Below, piece after piece: positions 47,064 to 56,132 of a stretch of 64,000 nt of DNA (position 1 is its first letter; every line of letters begins with the position of its first letter). The stretch is from positions 8,991 through 72,990 of the forward strand of contig NZ_PRDG01000003.1 of assembly GCF_017883985.1 (NCBI RefSeq), given 5' to 3'. The position numbers and the translations under genes were made by a program. The stretch comes from Streptococcus oricebi. GTDB lineage: Bacteria > Bacillota > Bacilli > Lactobacillales > Streptococcaceae. The notes beneath the pieces are model-generated. The model did no database searches and was not told the DNA's origin. It saw only the letters and a program-made list of their open reading frames with translations.

Positions 47064-48247
47064 TTTTTATTCTTATTTCTAATCAAACGAACGCGGATAA
47101 TATTTTCGCTGGCCTCAAACTTAGCCACCAAATCCTGAATTTTCTGCTGGTCTGTCTCATCCAAATCAAGCAGGGTATAGGCATAGTCCCCCTTGGAACG
47201 GTTGATAATATTGTCAATATTGATGTTCAAGTCCGACACAGCTGTTGAAATCCGAGCCACAATATTAGGGACATTCTTGTTAATCAGGGTAATCCGATAA
47301 GGGGCGGCTAGGGCCTGGCGAACATTAGGGAAGTTGACCGAATTGATGATTTCTCCGGTCTCTAGGAAACGACGGACGGTCTTAGCTGCCATAATGGCAC
47401 AGTTGACCTCGGCCTCCTCGGTAGAACCACCCAGATGAGGAAAGACGGTGATTTGCTCCCGATTGAGCAAGTCCTCAGTCCCAAAGTCAGTGATATAGCG
47501 CTTAATCACTCCAGCTTCAATGGCCTCAAACAGGGCCTGATTGTCTACCAATTCACCACGCGCAAAATTGATAATGGTGGTTCCCTTTTGCATCAAATCA
47601 AAGGCCGACTGGTCAATGACCTGTCTGGTATCATCGGTCAGGGGAACATGGATGGTGATATAGTCACTCTGGGCAAAGATTTCCTTGATGTCATCAACCC
47701 GCTTGACATGACTAGAGATATTCCAGGCTGTCTCGATAGAAACATAAGGGTCATAGCCCAGGACATTCATTCCCAGCCGGTAAGCGTCATTGGCAATCCG
47801 CCCCCCGATAGCTCCAAGACCGATCACACCCAGGGTCTTATTGGCAATTTCACTTCCTGCAAACTGCTTCTTACCAGCCTCCACCTGCTGGGGAACATCA
47901 GCCCCTGTCAGCTGGTTGACCCAGCGATTGGCTGCTAGATAGTCCCGAGCTGTCAATAAAATCGAGGTCAGGACCGCCTCTTTAACCGCATTGGCATTGG
48001 CACCAGGAGTATTAAAAACAACGATTCCCTGGGCGCTGGCTGCATCTACCGGAATATTATTGGTCCCTGCTCCGGCCCGAGCAATGGCCTTGAGCTGCTC
48101 AGGAAAAGTAGTCTCATGCAGGTTTTGACTACGCAGGACAAAGGCATCTGGATTGTCCGCCTTGTCCCCGTCAATTTGAAAGGCATTGCCCAACTCTTTT
48201 AAACCAATAGGATTGATATTATTAAATGTTTTAACACTAAAAACCAT
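47060..48247 (-). CDS. serA: D-3-phosphoglycerate dehydrogenase
   Basis: 395 aa, first committed step of serine synthesis. NAD-binding LGVIGLGAIGGRIAN (near 139), catalytic Arg in NFARGELVD and His in FPHLGGSTEEAE, and a C-terminal ACT domain (about 320-395) for possible serine feedback. Operon serC-serA-ogt. Confidence 0.96.
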   Translation of the reverse strand: MVFSVKTFNNINPIGLKELGNAFQIDGDKADNPDAFVLRSQNLHETTFPEQLKAIARAGAGTNNIPVDAASAQGIVVFNTPGANANAVKEAVLTSILLTARDYLAANRWVNQLTGADVPQQVEAGKKQFAGSEIANKTLGVIGLGAIGGRIANDAYRLGMNVLGYDPYVSIETAWNISSHVKRVDDIKEIFAQSDYITIHVPLTDDTRQVIDQSAFDLMQKGTTIINFARGELVDNQALFEAIEAGVIKRYITDFGTEDLLNREQITVFPHLGGSTEEAEVNCAIMAAKTVRRFLETGEIINSVNFPNVRQALAAPYRITLINKNVPNIVARISTAVSDLNINIDNIINRSKGDYAYTLLDLDETDQQKIQDLVAKFEASENIIRVRLIRNKNKK

Positions 48248-48259
48248 CTGCTACCTCAC

Positions 48260-49351
48260 TTAGCTATTTTCTGCTTCAAATCTTGCCATAAAGTCAATCA
48301 GGTCCTTGACCCCTTGCAAGGGAAAGGCGTTGTAAAGACTGGCTCGCATACCACCCACACTACGGTGGCCCTTGATGTTCTTAAAGCCTGCCAAGCCTGC
48401 TTCCTTGATAAATTTAGCATCTAAATCTGGACTAGGAGAAACAAAGGGGATATTGGCCAGAGAACGCTCTTTTTGATAGCGGACAGGGCTTTGATAAAAA
48501 TCAGACTGTTCGATAAAATCGTAAAGAAGGCCTGATTTTTCCCGATTACGGGCCTCCATCTCCTGCAAGCCGCCTAGGTCCTTGACCCATTCAAAGACCA
48601 ATTTAGCCAAGTAAATGGCAAAGGTTGGTGGCGTATTATAAAGAGAACCATTATCGGCCTGGATCCGATAGTCCAGCATGCTAGACAGGGTGGGCTCACT
48701 ATTTAGCAGGTCCTCACGCACAATCACCACTGTCACCCCAGCCGGACCAATATTCTTTTGCGCCCCAGCATAAATCAAGCCAAAGTCCTCTACCCGGTAA
48801 TCAAAGGCTAAAATATTTGAGGACATATCAGCAACCAGGGGCACTCCATTCGTAGCTGGTAGGTCATAAAGGGCTGTTCCTTCAATCGTATTATTCGTTG
48901 TCACATGGACATAGGCAGCCTCTGGGTCAATCTCGTCTGCCTTGAAACTAGGCAATTGCCTAAAATTATCCTCTTCTGATGAGGCTAGTAAAAGCGGTTC
49001 AAAGGGGAAACTTTTAGCCAACTTAACTGCCTCTGTATAGGCCTTCTTGCCCCAAGACCCAGCCACTACATAATAGGCCTTCTTACCCTTGGCTAGATTA
49101 AGAGGCAACATAGAAAATTGAGTCGAAGCCCCTCCTTGCAAAAAGAGAACCTTATAATTATCTGGAATCCCCATCAAGTCACGCAGGAGACGTTCAGCCT
49201 GTTCAATGATGTCAGCAAATTCAGAGGAACGGTGGGACAGCTCCAATACACTCATGCCACTAGCCGCATAATCAAGCAATTCAGCCTGGGCTTTTTTCAA
49301 TACTTCCTTGGGCAATACTGCCGGTCCAGCAGAAAAATTATAGATTGTCAT
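48260..49351 (-). CDS. serC: Phosphoserine aminotransferase
   Basis: 363 aa PLP enzyme. Schiff-base Lys199 in [14 protein letters not shown]-terminal [14 protein letters not shown] and C-terminal [17 protein letters not shown] are typical. Begins the operon with serA and ogt. Confidence 0.97.
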   Translation of the reverse strand: MTIYNFSAGPAVLPKEVLKKAQAELLDYAASGMSVLELSHRSSEFADIIEQAERLLRDLMGIPDNYKVLFLQGGASTQFSMLPLNLAKGKKAYYVVAGSWGKKAYTEAVKLAKSFPFEPLLLASSEEDNFRQLPSFKADEIDPEAAYVHVTTNNTIEGTALYDLPATNGVPLVADMSSNILAFDYRVEDFGLIYAGAQKNIGPAGVTVVIVREDLLNSEPTLSSMLDYRIQADNGSLYNTPPTFAIYLAKLVFEWVKDLGGLQEMEARNREKSGLLYDFIEQSDFYQSPVRYQKERSLANIPFVSPSPDLDAKFIKEAGLAGFKNIKGHRSVGGMRASLYNAFPLQGVKDLIDFMARFEAENS

Positions 49352-49460
49352 ATCCTACCTCCAAAAATGATTTTCTCTATCATACCATAATGTTCCAAAA
49401 ACTGCTAATTTTCAAAGGGAAAAAGAGCATATTTTTTTAGAATCACGAACATTTCTGTAT

Positions 49461-49486
49461 AAAAAAACAGAAAGCCGAAGCTTTCT
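49461..49486 (-). terminator. Strong terminator of the 49.7-51.2 kb accessory operon
   Basis: Minus-strand AGAAAGC-TTCG-GCTTTCT stem-loop with a stable tetraloop, followed by G and TTTTTTT. Confidence 0.88.
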
Positions 49487-49519
49487 TATCTAGTTGAGTT
49501 TGCCATGTTTTTGGGCTAA

Positions 49520-49618
49520 TTACTTAACTTTTAACTCCTTATCTTGTGCTTTTGTCGTCTCTGGCTTCTGATACCAATTCATCAAATCATCATAAGATTT
49601 AACTGATATTAGTATCAT
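49520..49618 (-). CDS. Possible 32-aa ORF, or 3' coding remnant
   Basis: Within the 320-bp gap between serC and the accessory operon: ATG 49618 to TAA 49520, with the frame open a few more codons upstream. Hydrophilic, Lys-rich C-terminus (KSYDDLMNWYQKPE). No clear ribosome site; it may be the tail of a lost gene. The rest of the gap holds only the terminator. Confidence 0.3.
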   Translation of the reverse strand: MILISVKSYDDLMNWYQKPETTKAQDKELKVK

Positions 49619-49672
49619 TCTATGCCATATCTTGGTGGATTAAGCAGACTTTTAACTGAATTTCTCTTTCTA

Positions 49673-50263
49673 TCAAAGAGCATCAGATTGGTATATTTCC
49701 TTTTGAATACTGAGATAGCTTCGTAAATCAATAACATTATCTGGGATATATTTCTCTTTTAAAATTGTATCTTCGACTTTAAAATCATTAGCTTCTGCAA
49801 ACTTCATTGTATACTCTTTCACAAGAGTTAAGGGTTCACTAATACGATTATCTAACTTCAATTTAGCAAGATTTTGTTCGTTCTTAGACAAGAACAAAAC
49901 GAATTCATCAACATCTTTTTCTGTAAGTGTTCCATCCTGAGCAGATATTAAAAAGTCAGTAAGAAATTGTATAATTTTTTTAGCAAGATTTTTTTGCTTT
50001 TTAGAAATATAAATATAATAACCAGTACCACCCATGGCCAAAACTCCTATCGTAACTATACCAAAAACGATATTTTTATTTGCTAATGATTTTTGTGCTA
50101 CATTTGGTACTTCTTTTTTTATAGAAATCTTTGCTTCCTTTAGGTGTCTAACTATATGACCCGACGAATTTCTAATTACAGAGCCAATTTGAGAATATTC
50201 ACCTGTCAATAATCCTTGTTGGATATCTGGTGGTACAATTAAAGTTACTTGTTGTATAGCCAT
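49673..50263 (-). CDS. Hypothetical protein with one transmembrane helix (accessory operon, gene 3)
   Basis: 196 aa: a cytosolic N-terminus with IVPPDIQQGLLTGEYSQIGSVIRNS, a helix (about 66-85), then a helical acidic domain. I do not recognise it. ATG 50263 is nine bases past the stop of the preceding gene. AT-rich codon use differs from its GC-richer neighbours serC and rsmI. Confidence 0.55.
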   Translation of the reverse strand: MAIQQVTLIVPPDIQQGLLTGEYSQIGSVIRNSSGHIVRHLKEAKISIKKEVPNVAQKSLANKNIVFGIVTIGVLAMGGTGYYIYISKKQKNLAKKIIQFLTDFLISAQDGTLTEKDVDEFVLFLSKNEQNLAKLKLDNRISEPLTLVKEYTMKFAEANDFKVEDTILKEKYIPDNVIDLRSYLSIQKEIYQSDAL

Positions 50264-50271
50264 AATTACCT

Positions 50272-50940
50272 CTATTTCCCATAATAAAATATTTTTACCA
50301 TACTCCCACTTCTAAAACACTGAGAGTTCTCAAAAGAATACTGTCCATCAATTTCAATATCATAAACATTTCCTGTTCTTTTAAAAAATTTAAAAAGGGA
50401 CTTTTCCTTAGGTATAGTGGTGACATTTAAAAATCCACTGTTCAAGAATAAATTCTTTACAGATTCTACATTCATACCAATCATATCCTCATATGATTTT
50501 GGAGTAAATACATTGTAACTATAAGTGATTCCTTTGATTTTATCGGAAACTTTTTGTAAGAAAATTTCAGGAATTTGTGAATCAATATTCTCCGTATAGT
50601 TTATATAGTAGCGACCACTTAGTTTCCCATAGTCACAAAAATCTGCACTAAATCGCCAAGTAGATATCCCACTACTTGATCTGACCTCACACGTAATGGA
50701 CAGCCCTTCAATTGATACAACCTTTAAGCGTCGAATAGTTTTGGCTGATTCTATACAAAACTTACTAAATATTTCTAGTGATAGACCCTCAGTCCACTGT
50801 ATCGGTACCGCTCTTCTCCTAGTCTCTGCCTCTGCTGATGCTCTCGCATTACGTACACTTAAACCAAATAATCCGGCAATTGTAGCTGCACCAAGGAGAA
50901 TCCCTCCCCAACCTAAATCTAAATCATCATATTTCCCCAT
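50272..50940 (-). CDS. Membrane protein with a C-terminal PASTA-like fold (accessory operon, gene 2)
   Basis: 222 aa from ATG 50940; an upstream TTG (50961) has no ribosome site. A Gly-rich helix lies near 10-30 (GGILLGAATIAGLFGLSV), followed by AEAETRRR, a beta-rich middle part, then DMIGMNVESVKNLFLNSGFLN and a final strand, resembling PASTA/SH3-like domains often attached to bacterial surface or kinase proteins. Function unknown. Confidence 0.55.
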   Translation of the reverse strand: MGKYDDLDLGWGGILLGAATIAGLFGLSVRNARASAEAETRRRAVPIQWTEGLSLEIFSKFCIESAKTIRRLKVVSIEGLSITCEVRSSSGISTWRFSADFCDYGKLSGRYYINYTENIDSQIPEIFLQKVSDKIKGITYSYNVFTPKSYEDMIGMNVESVKNLFLNSGFLNVTTIPKEKSLFKFFKRTGNVYDIEIDGQYSFENSQCFRSGSMVKIFYYGK

Positions 50941-50982
50941 AGTCAAATTCTTCTTTCTCAACTATTTAATAAATATATTATA

Positions 50983-51180
50983 TCAAAAAAATAATACAAA
51001 ATCATTGATAATATCTCCCATAGCACTGTTAAAGGAAATAAGCAACAATACTGTAAAAAATCCTAAAACCTTCTTCTTCACTCCCTTTTGGTTAATATCG
51101 TCAAGAGAGGTCTTAATATAGTCATCTTTGACGAAATTCATGCTCTCTTCCAGGGAAGCATTAAAGATTGTTTTTTTCAT
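50983..51180 (-). CDS. Small membrane protein, 65 aa (accessory operon, gene 1)
   Basis: ATG 51180 after GGCGGGGGATTTG. A polar N-terminus, then one hydrophobic helix (about 40-64) at the C-terminus. Begins the three-gene accessory unit 51180-49673 lying between rsmI and serC. Confidence 0.5.
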   Translation of the reverse strand: MKKTIFNASLEESMNFVKDDYIKTSLDDINQKGVKKKVLGFFTVLLLISFNSAMGDIINDFVLFF

Positions 51181-51223
51181 CAAATCCCCCGCCTCCTCCT
51201 TAGCTTGGTTGAGCTAGCTCGCT

Positions 51224-52084
51224 TTATCGGTCATGATAGGCGGCATAGAGTTGGCTCTTGTTGAGCCGGTACTTCTTGGCCAGCTCCTTGATAACTTGAT
51301 TTTTCTTATTTCCTGCTGCCACCTGCTGGTCGATTTCTAGAAAAATCTCCTCTAGGCTTTTCTCTTTCTCCTCCTTGGGACTTGCTCCTGCGACAATCAA
51401 GAGGCACTCTCCCTTGGCAGGTTGCTCTGCTAGATAGGCCAGAACTTCCGAAATGCTGCCCCTCTGGTATTCTTCATAAATCTTGGTTAATTCTCGAACC
51501 AGGACCACTGGCCGATTGCCATAGACCGCCTGCATATTCTTGAGGGTTGCCTCGATTCGATAGGGAGATTCGTAGAAGATTTGCGTTTCTGGATAGGATT
51601 TTTTCTCCTCAAAGAAGTCCTCCTGCTGTCCCTTTTTTCTAGGTAGAAAACCGTAAAAGACATGGGGTTGGGGGGCCAGACCACTGGCAATCAAGGCTGA
51701 AATCCCTGCACTGGGGCCTGGAATGGTCACAACAGCGATATCCTGGGCCAGGGCAGCTAGGACCAGGTCATGGCCTGGGTCTGAAATGCTGGGCAGGCCC
51801 GCATCAGATACCTGGGCTAGATTTCTTCCTTCCTTGAGCAGGGCCAGCAAGGTCGGAATTTTCTCCTGAGCATTGTGCTGGTGAAAACTGGTCTGCTTGG
51901 TTGAAATCTCAAAGTGTTTGAGTAAAAGACCGGTCTGTCTGGTATCTTCGGCCGCAATCAAATCGACCTCCTTGAGGGTCTCAATCATTCGCTGGCTCAT
52001 ATCTGCTAGATTGCCGATAGGGGTAGCGACTAGATAGAGTTTACCATAGGGAGAGTCCCCCTTGAAACTTTTTTGTATCTGCAT
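51224..52084 (-). CDS. rsmI: 16S rRNA (cytidine-1402-2'-O)-methyltransferase
   Basis: 286 aa tetrapyrrole-methylase-fold protein: GKLYLVATPIGNLADMSQR, AAEDTRQTGLLLKH, SDAGLPSISDPGHDLV, TIPGPSAGISALIASGL. Methylates C1402 in the ribosomal decoding centre. It is 3 bp from yabA. Confidence 0.97.
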   Translation of the reverse strand: MQIQKSFKGDSPYGKLYLVATPIGNLADMSQRMIETLKEVDLIAAEDTRQTGLLLKHFEISTKQTSFHQHNAQEKIPTLLALLKEGRNLAQVSDAGLPSISDPGHDLVLAALAQDIAVVTIPGPSAGISALIASGLAPQPHVFYGFLPRKKGQQEDFFEEKKSYPETQIFYESPYRIEATLKNMQAVYGNRPVVLVRELTKIYEEYQRGSISEVLAYLAEQPAKGECLLIVAGASPKEEKEKSLEEIFLEIDQQVAAGNKKNQVIKELAKKYRLNKSQLYAAYHDR

Positions 52085-52086
52085 GG

Positions 52087-52407
52087 CTACTCCCTAAATA
52101 GTAATTCATTACAAAAGGCGCATTCTTCTTCGTCATTATCCCGGCGCTGACCGTAGAAGTCTGTGCAGACATGAAAACCGTCCAGATAAATCTTTTCTAG
52201 ATTGTCCCGACCTTGACTGGTCCGGGTAGGCATGGTATGCTCGACCTCACCCAAATGCTGGCGCAGCTTGTCATTCTCCAAGCGTAGGCTGGTATTTTCC
52301 TCAACAACAGCCTGGAGATTTTTCTTAATAGCCTCGACTTCTGCCAAGGTCAAGAGTAGGCTTTGTGAAAAATCATCCAAGGCATCAAATAAATCTTTTT
52401 TATTCAT
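52087..52407 (-). CDS. yabA: Replication initiation control protein YabA
   Basis: 106 aa from ATG 52407 (GGAGATGAAACC upstream), in preference to the longer open frame. An N-terminal leucine-zipper helix, then a C-terminal zinc-binding [10 protein letters not shown]...CAFCNE. Bridges DnaA and DnaN to limit initiation. Neighbour of holB and rsmI as in other streptococci. Confidence 0.94.
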   Translation of the reverse strand: MNKKDLFDALDDFSQSLLLTLAEVEAIKKNLQAVVEENTSLRLENDKLRQHLGEVEHTMPTRTSQGRDNLEKIYLDGFHVCTDFYGQRRDNDEEECAFCNELLFRE

Positions 52408-52439
52408 GGTTTCATCTCCTCTTACTAGGTCTCTTAGGC

Positions 52440-53324
52440 CTAGCCCAACCATAGGTACTCTAGGCAGTTTTGAAAGCTGACATTGGCCCGCCACATCTGC
52501 TGGGCCTTAAATAAACGCTCCAGGTATGCAAATCCCCTAGGATGGGTCTTTTGCTGGGCTAGATAGATTTCTAACAGTCGGAAAACCTGGCCCTGCTTGT
52601 CCTTATCCTCTGCCAAACTACTTAGCTTTCCGGCCTGTAAATAGGCTTGATTTGTCCCATCAAGACCTAGCTTAATCAAGGTCTGGCATTCACTGGCCAG
52701 ACTAAAAAAACCGCTGGTCTTGGCTAGGCTTTGGGCCTCGCCTAAACTTTGACTATAAGTCGCTAGGAGCCTGGCCTCGGTCTTAACCAGGCCTTGTCTT
52801 TCCAAGAGCTCCTGCAGGTAGGCTTGGTTTTTGGGAAAGTGAAAGAGCTGGGTCCGACTCTTAATGGTCGGAAGGATATGGTATTCATCACTGGTCAAAA
52901 AGAAGATATAAATATCTGTCTGGGGCTCCTCAATGACCTTTAAGAGGGAGTTGGCTGCATTGGCATGCATCTTTTCAGCCTGGTCGATGATAAAGACCTG
53001 CTGCTGACTTTCCAGACCTGTCTGGCTAAAATTGCGCAGCAAGTCCCTGACCCGCTCGGTCTTAATCAGATTATTGACCGGCCTTAGAATGGTCAAATCA
53101 GAAAAATCTTCCTCCGCAATCAAGCGACAGGAGCGACAAGTCCCACAAGCCCAAGTGTCTTTTTTCTCCGGGCAAAAAAGGGTCTGGGCCAAGAGGATAG
53201 CTAGCTCAAAGCTCGCAAAATTCCCGCTAAAGAGATAGGCATGACTGAGCCTATCCTGCTCTAAAATCTGCTGAAAATTCGCTAGTAGCTGGGGCTGTAA
53301 ATCCCTGATTTCTTCTACTTTCAT
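52440..53324 (-). CDS. holB: DNA polymerase III subunit delta'
   Basis: 294 aa from ATG 53324; 15 open codons precede it but overlap tmk. AAA+-like clamp-loader subunit with the zinc-ligand pattern [16 protein letters not shown] (about 52-67) and SFQNC near the end. Its start overlaps the neighbourhood of the tmk stop (53329), so it is co-expressed. Confidence 0.93.
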   Translation of the reverse strand: MKVEEIRDLQPQLLANFQQILEQDRLSHAYLFSGNFASFELAILLAQTLFCPEKKDTWACGTCRSCRLIAEEDFSDLTILRPVNNLIKTERVRDLLRNFSQTGLESQQQVFIIDQAEKMHANAANSLLKVIEEPQTDIYIFFLTSDEYHILPTIKSRTQLFHFPKNQAYLQELLERQGLVKTEARLLATYSQSLGEAQSLAKTSGFFSLASECQTLIKLGLDGTNQAYLQAGKLSSLAEDKDKQGQVFRLLEIYLAQQKTHPRGFAYLERLFKAQQMWRANVSFQNCLEYLWLG

Positions 53325-53328
53325 CTTC

Positions 53329-53958
53329 TTATCCAAATCGTTCCTGAATGACAGCCAAGCTATCCGCAATCACCTTATCCAGGGGCTGGCTAGCATCAAT
53401 CTTAACAAGGCGGTCTGGCTCTGCAGCTAAAATAGTCAGGTAGCCCTGGCGGACCCGCTCATGCCAGTCCAGACTTTCCCTATCTAAGCGGTCGGCCTCA
53501 CGGTGCTGGCTTTTAGCTATCCTAGCTAGACCCACCTCGACGTCCAAGTCCAAGTACAGGGTCAAATCAGGCTTTAAACCATCTGTGGCATAGTGGTTGA
53601 GCCAGTTAATCTCCTCTACAGTCAAGCCCCGACCAAAGCCTTGGTAGGCGACAGAGCTATCGATAAAGCGGTCCATAATAATGGTCTCTCCCTTGTCTAG
53701 GGCCGGTAGGACCCTTTCCGCCAAATGTTGACGCCGGCTGGCGATATATAAGAGCAATTCTGTCTTTTCATCCATGGCTGTATTCTTAGGATCCAGGATA
53801 ATCTGACGAATGGCCTCGGCAATGGGAACGCCGCCGGGTTCTCTTGTAGTAATCACTTCCTGCTTATTCTCTTGAAAGAAGTTGGATAGGGCCTCCAAAA
53901 CACTGGATTTGCCCGACCCATCTGGTCCTTCCAAAGAAATCAATAAACCTTTTTTCAT
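53329..53958 (-). CDS. tmk: Thymidylate kinase
   Basis: 209 aa. P-loop GPDGSGKS (11-18), [14 protein letters not shown], and [17 protein letters not shown]. Phosphorylates dTMP. First gene of the tmk-holB-yabA-rsmI block. Confidence 0.97.
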   Translation of the reverse strand: MKKGLLISLEGPDGSGKSSVLEALSNFFQENKQEVITTREPGGVPIAEAIRQIILDPKNTAMDEKTELLLYIASRRQHLAERVLPALDKGETIIMDRFIDSSVAYQGFGRGLTVEEINWLNHYATDGLKPDLTLYLDLDVEVGLARIAKSQHREADRLDRESLDWHERVRQGYLTILAAEPDRLVKIDASQPLDKVIADSLAVIQERFG

Positions 53959-54184
53959 AGGCTCCTCTTTTTCTAATCATCTTTAACTGGTCTAAGCTAG
54001 TCTTTAAAGCTAGGCTAGCTGTCCTTTAATAGTAAGCCTTTAATATCTTTTTATTCCAAGCCCCCTGCCAGACTTGGCTTTAAAAGGCTAGCCCTGCTTT
54101 TGACTCGGCTTACTTCTAGGCTTATACTATTCTACCAAAAAAATAAGTAAAAATCATTCTGAAAAAAATTACTTTAAATAGCTT

Positions 54185-54211
54185 TTGTTAATGTCCCCTT
54201 CATGTTACAAT
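54185..54211 (+). promoter_or_regulatory. Promoter of the YitT-family gene
   Basis: TTGTTA (54185-54190), 15-nt spacer, then TACAAT (54206-54211) with an extended TGT before the -10. The rest of the 285-bp region from 53959 shows no gene. Confidence 0.55.
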
Positions 54212-54243
54212 AGAGAGTAGAGATTTTTCTAGGAGGAGAGTTC

Positions 54244-55128
54244 ATGTTCAAGTTCAAAAACATTGCAATGATTATTCTAGGCGCAGCCATTTTCGCCTTT
54301 GGAATCCACTATCTGGTCATTCCCTTTCATTTATACGAGGGCGGGGCAACTGGTTTAACCCTGATTGCCTACTATCTCTTTAAAATCCCCGTCTCGACCA
54401 TGAACCTCCTCATCAATATCCCCTTATTTATCATTGCTTGGAAACTCCTGGGCCCTAAACAGCTCTATCTAAGTATCTTGGGGACTTTTTCAGTCTCCGC
54501 CTGGCTCAGTGTCTTCGAGCTCTTTCCTAGCTCCCAGCACTTGCAAAATTACTTTTTCGAGGCTCTGCAAGGAGACATTCTAATTGCCTGTCTGGCTACC
54601 GGTATTATTCTGGGCTCTGGCCTTGGAATTATCTTTAATGCCGGAGGAACAACCGGGGGGACGGATATTGTCGCTCGAATTTTCAACAAATATACCAGTA
54701 TTTCTATGGGAAAACTGATGTTCACTGTGGACATCGTAGTGATTTCCCTGGTCCTTCTGGTCTTTAGGGACCTCCGCATGGTTTCCTATACGATTATCTT
54801 TGTCTTTATCACTTCTCGGGTTATAGACATTATTGCCGAGGGTGGTTTTGCCGGCAAGGGCTTCTTGATTGTCAGCACCAAGCCGGACGATTTGGCCCAG
54901 GCCATTGTTGAAAAACTAGAGCGGGGAGTCACTTTCCTGCATGGCCAAGGCTACTACCGCCAGGAAGATGTTAAAATCGTCTACTGTGTCGTTTCTAGAA
55001 ATGAAATGCAGCAGATGAAAAAGCTAATCAATCAGATTGACCCCTATGCCTTTATCACCATTACCGAAGCCCATGAAATCTTGGGTGAGGGCTTCACCTT
55101 AGACAAGGACAAGCAGCCCATTCGCTAG
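54244..55128 (+). CDS. YitT family protein (DUF161/DUF2179)
   Basis: 294 aa: about five membrane helices (1-200), then a cytosolic DUF2179 domain. N-terminal IPFHLYEGGATGLTLIAYYLF, NAGGTTGGTDIVARIF, and C-terminal VVSRNEMQQMKKLINQID. ATG after CTAGGAGGAGAGTTC. Function unknown; relatives are linked to membrane or metabolite transport. Confidence 0.9.
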   Translation: MFKFKNIAMIILGAAIFAFGIHYLVIPFHLYEGGATGLTLIAYYLFKIPVSTMNLLINIPLFIIAWKLLGPKQLYLSILGTFSVSAWLSVFELFPSSQHLQNYFFEALQGDILIACLATGIILGSGLGIIFNAGGTTGGTDIVARIFNKYTSISMGKLMFTVDIVVISLVLLVFRDLRMVSYTIIFVFITSRVIDIIAEGGFAGKGFLIVSTKPDDLAQAIVEKLERGVTFLHGQGYYRQEDVKIVYCVVSRNEMQQMKKLINQIDPYAFITITEAHEILGEGFTLDKDKQPIR

Positions 55129-55133
55129 CAGAA

Positions 55134-55172
55134 AAAAAGACTGAGCCAGACTTTGACTGACTCGGTCTTTCT
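55134..55172. terminator. Bidirectional terminator between yitT and the CBS gene
   Basis: AAAGACTGAG / CTCGGTCTTT stem with an 18-nt loop, between convergent genes. Confidence 0.8.
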
Positions 55173-55176
55173 TTGT

Positions 55177-55833
55177 TTATAGGGCCTTGGTGACGGTCTC
55201 TTCAATGCTGTCTACTGTGAAGCCATTCGCCTCAAACTTGGTCTTGAGCCTTTCACTATCAATCTTGCCATCGATTTGTAGCTCAATCACAATGCGGTCA
55301 TGGCGGTCAGGCCAGTTGACGGCACTAGCGATATTGAGGTTTTCCTCTACCAGCAAGTGGATAACCTTCTCTAAGTTGCCCACTTCATCCTGAGTAAAGA
55401 GGCGGATCCGCACTCCTTCTTCTCCATAGCCTGCAATGACCAAAAAGGCCTTGAAAATATCGCGATCGGTAATGACCCCAAAGAGCTGGTCATTATCCAG
55501 GACAGGCAGGATGCCTACCTTATGCTTGAGCATGAGATAGGTCGCATCCTCTAGGCTGGCAAACTGGGAAACCGTAATCACATCGCGAATCATGACCTCC
55601 CTAATCTTGGTCTTGTTGAGCAGGTAGTTCATCTCATAGATGGAAAGGCTGGTTGCCTTAGAGGGACTGGCCTCAGCAATGGTCCCTTCTGTCACTAGGC
55701 CTACCAACCGATCATTTTCAATGACCGGCAGGCGGTGCAGGCCTTGCTCACGCATGATGTCAGCAGCATGGGCCACAGTGGTATCTGGACTGATGTAGAC
55801 CACCTTACGGGTCATAAAATCTTTTACTGCCAT
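55177..55833 (-). CDS. acuB: CBS-domain and ACT-domain protein (AcuB-like)
   Basis: 218 aa: two CBS repeats (about 4-60 and 80-135, MRDVITVSQFASLEDATYLMLKHKVGILPV) and a C-terminal ACT domain. Probably senses adenine nucleotides or amino acids. The exact role in streptococci is unknown; it is named for AcuB of Bacillus. Confidence 0.85.
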   Translation of the reverse strand: MAVKDFMTRKVVYISPDTTVAHAADIMREQGLHRLPVIENDRLVGLVTEGTIAEASPSKATSLSIYEMNYLLNKTKIREVMIRDVITVSQFASLEDATYLMLKHKVGILPVLDNDQLFGVITDRDIFKAFLVIAGYGEEGVRIRLFTQDEVGNLEKVIHLLVEENLNIASAVNWPDRHDRIVIELQIDGKIDSERLKTKFEANGFTVDSIEETVTKAL

Positions 55834-56055
55834 ATTGACTCCTTTATCTCCTTTTTCTTTCTATTATATCATAGAAAAGAGGAAGGGACTTAAATTTCTA
55901 TCCTCTTTCCCTCTTATTTCCTAGTAAAATCCAGCCAAGTTGTTACAGAGCTAGCAAGTCTTTTGTGGCCTTACTTTGATTTTCCCAGCTCTTTTAGACT
56001 AGGTTTAATCGGCAGGTAGCCATCTAATCTTTTACTCTTTTTAGGACCAAATTTG

Positions 56056-56093
56056 TGTAAGCGATTGCACAAGTTCCTTTTTTGGAGTATAAT
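56056..56093 (+). promoter_or_regulatory. Promoter of the C69 peptidase gene, with perfect cre
   Basis: TTGCAC (56065-56070), 17-nt spacer, TATAAT (56088-56093). TGTAAGCGATTGCA (56056-56069), a full cre match, overlaps the -35, so CcpA repression is expected. The flanking TTGTG/CACAA bases make it a longer palindrome. Confidence 0.8.
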
Positions 56094-56132
56094 ATTTAAT
56101 ATAATAACCAAAAATACTTAAAGGAGGAACTT

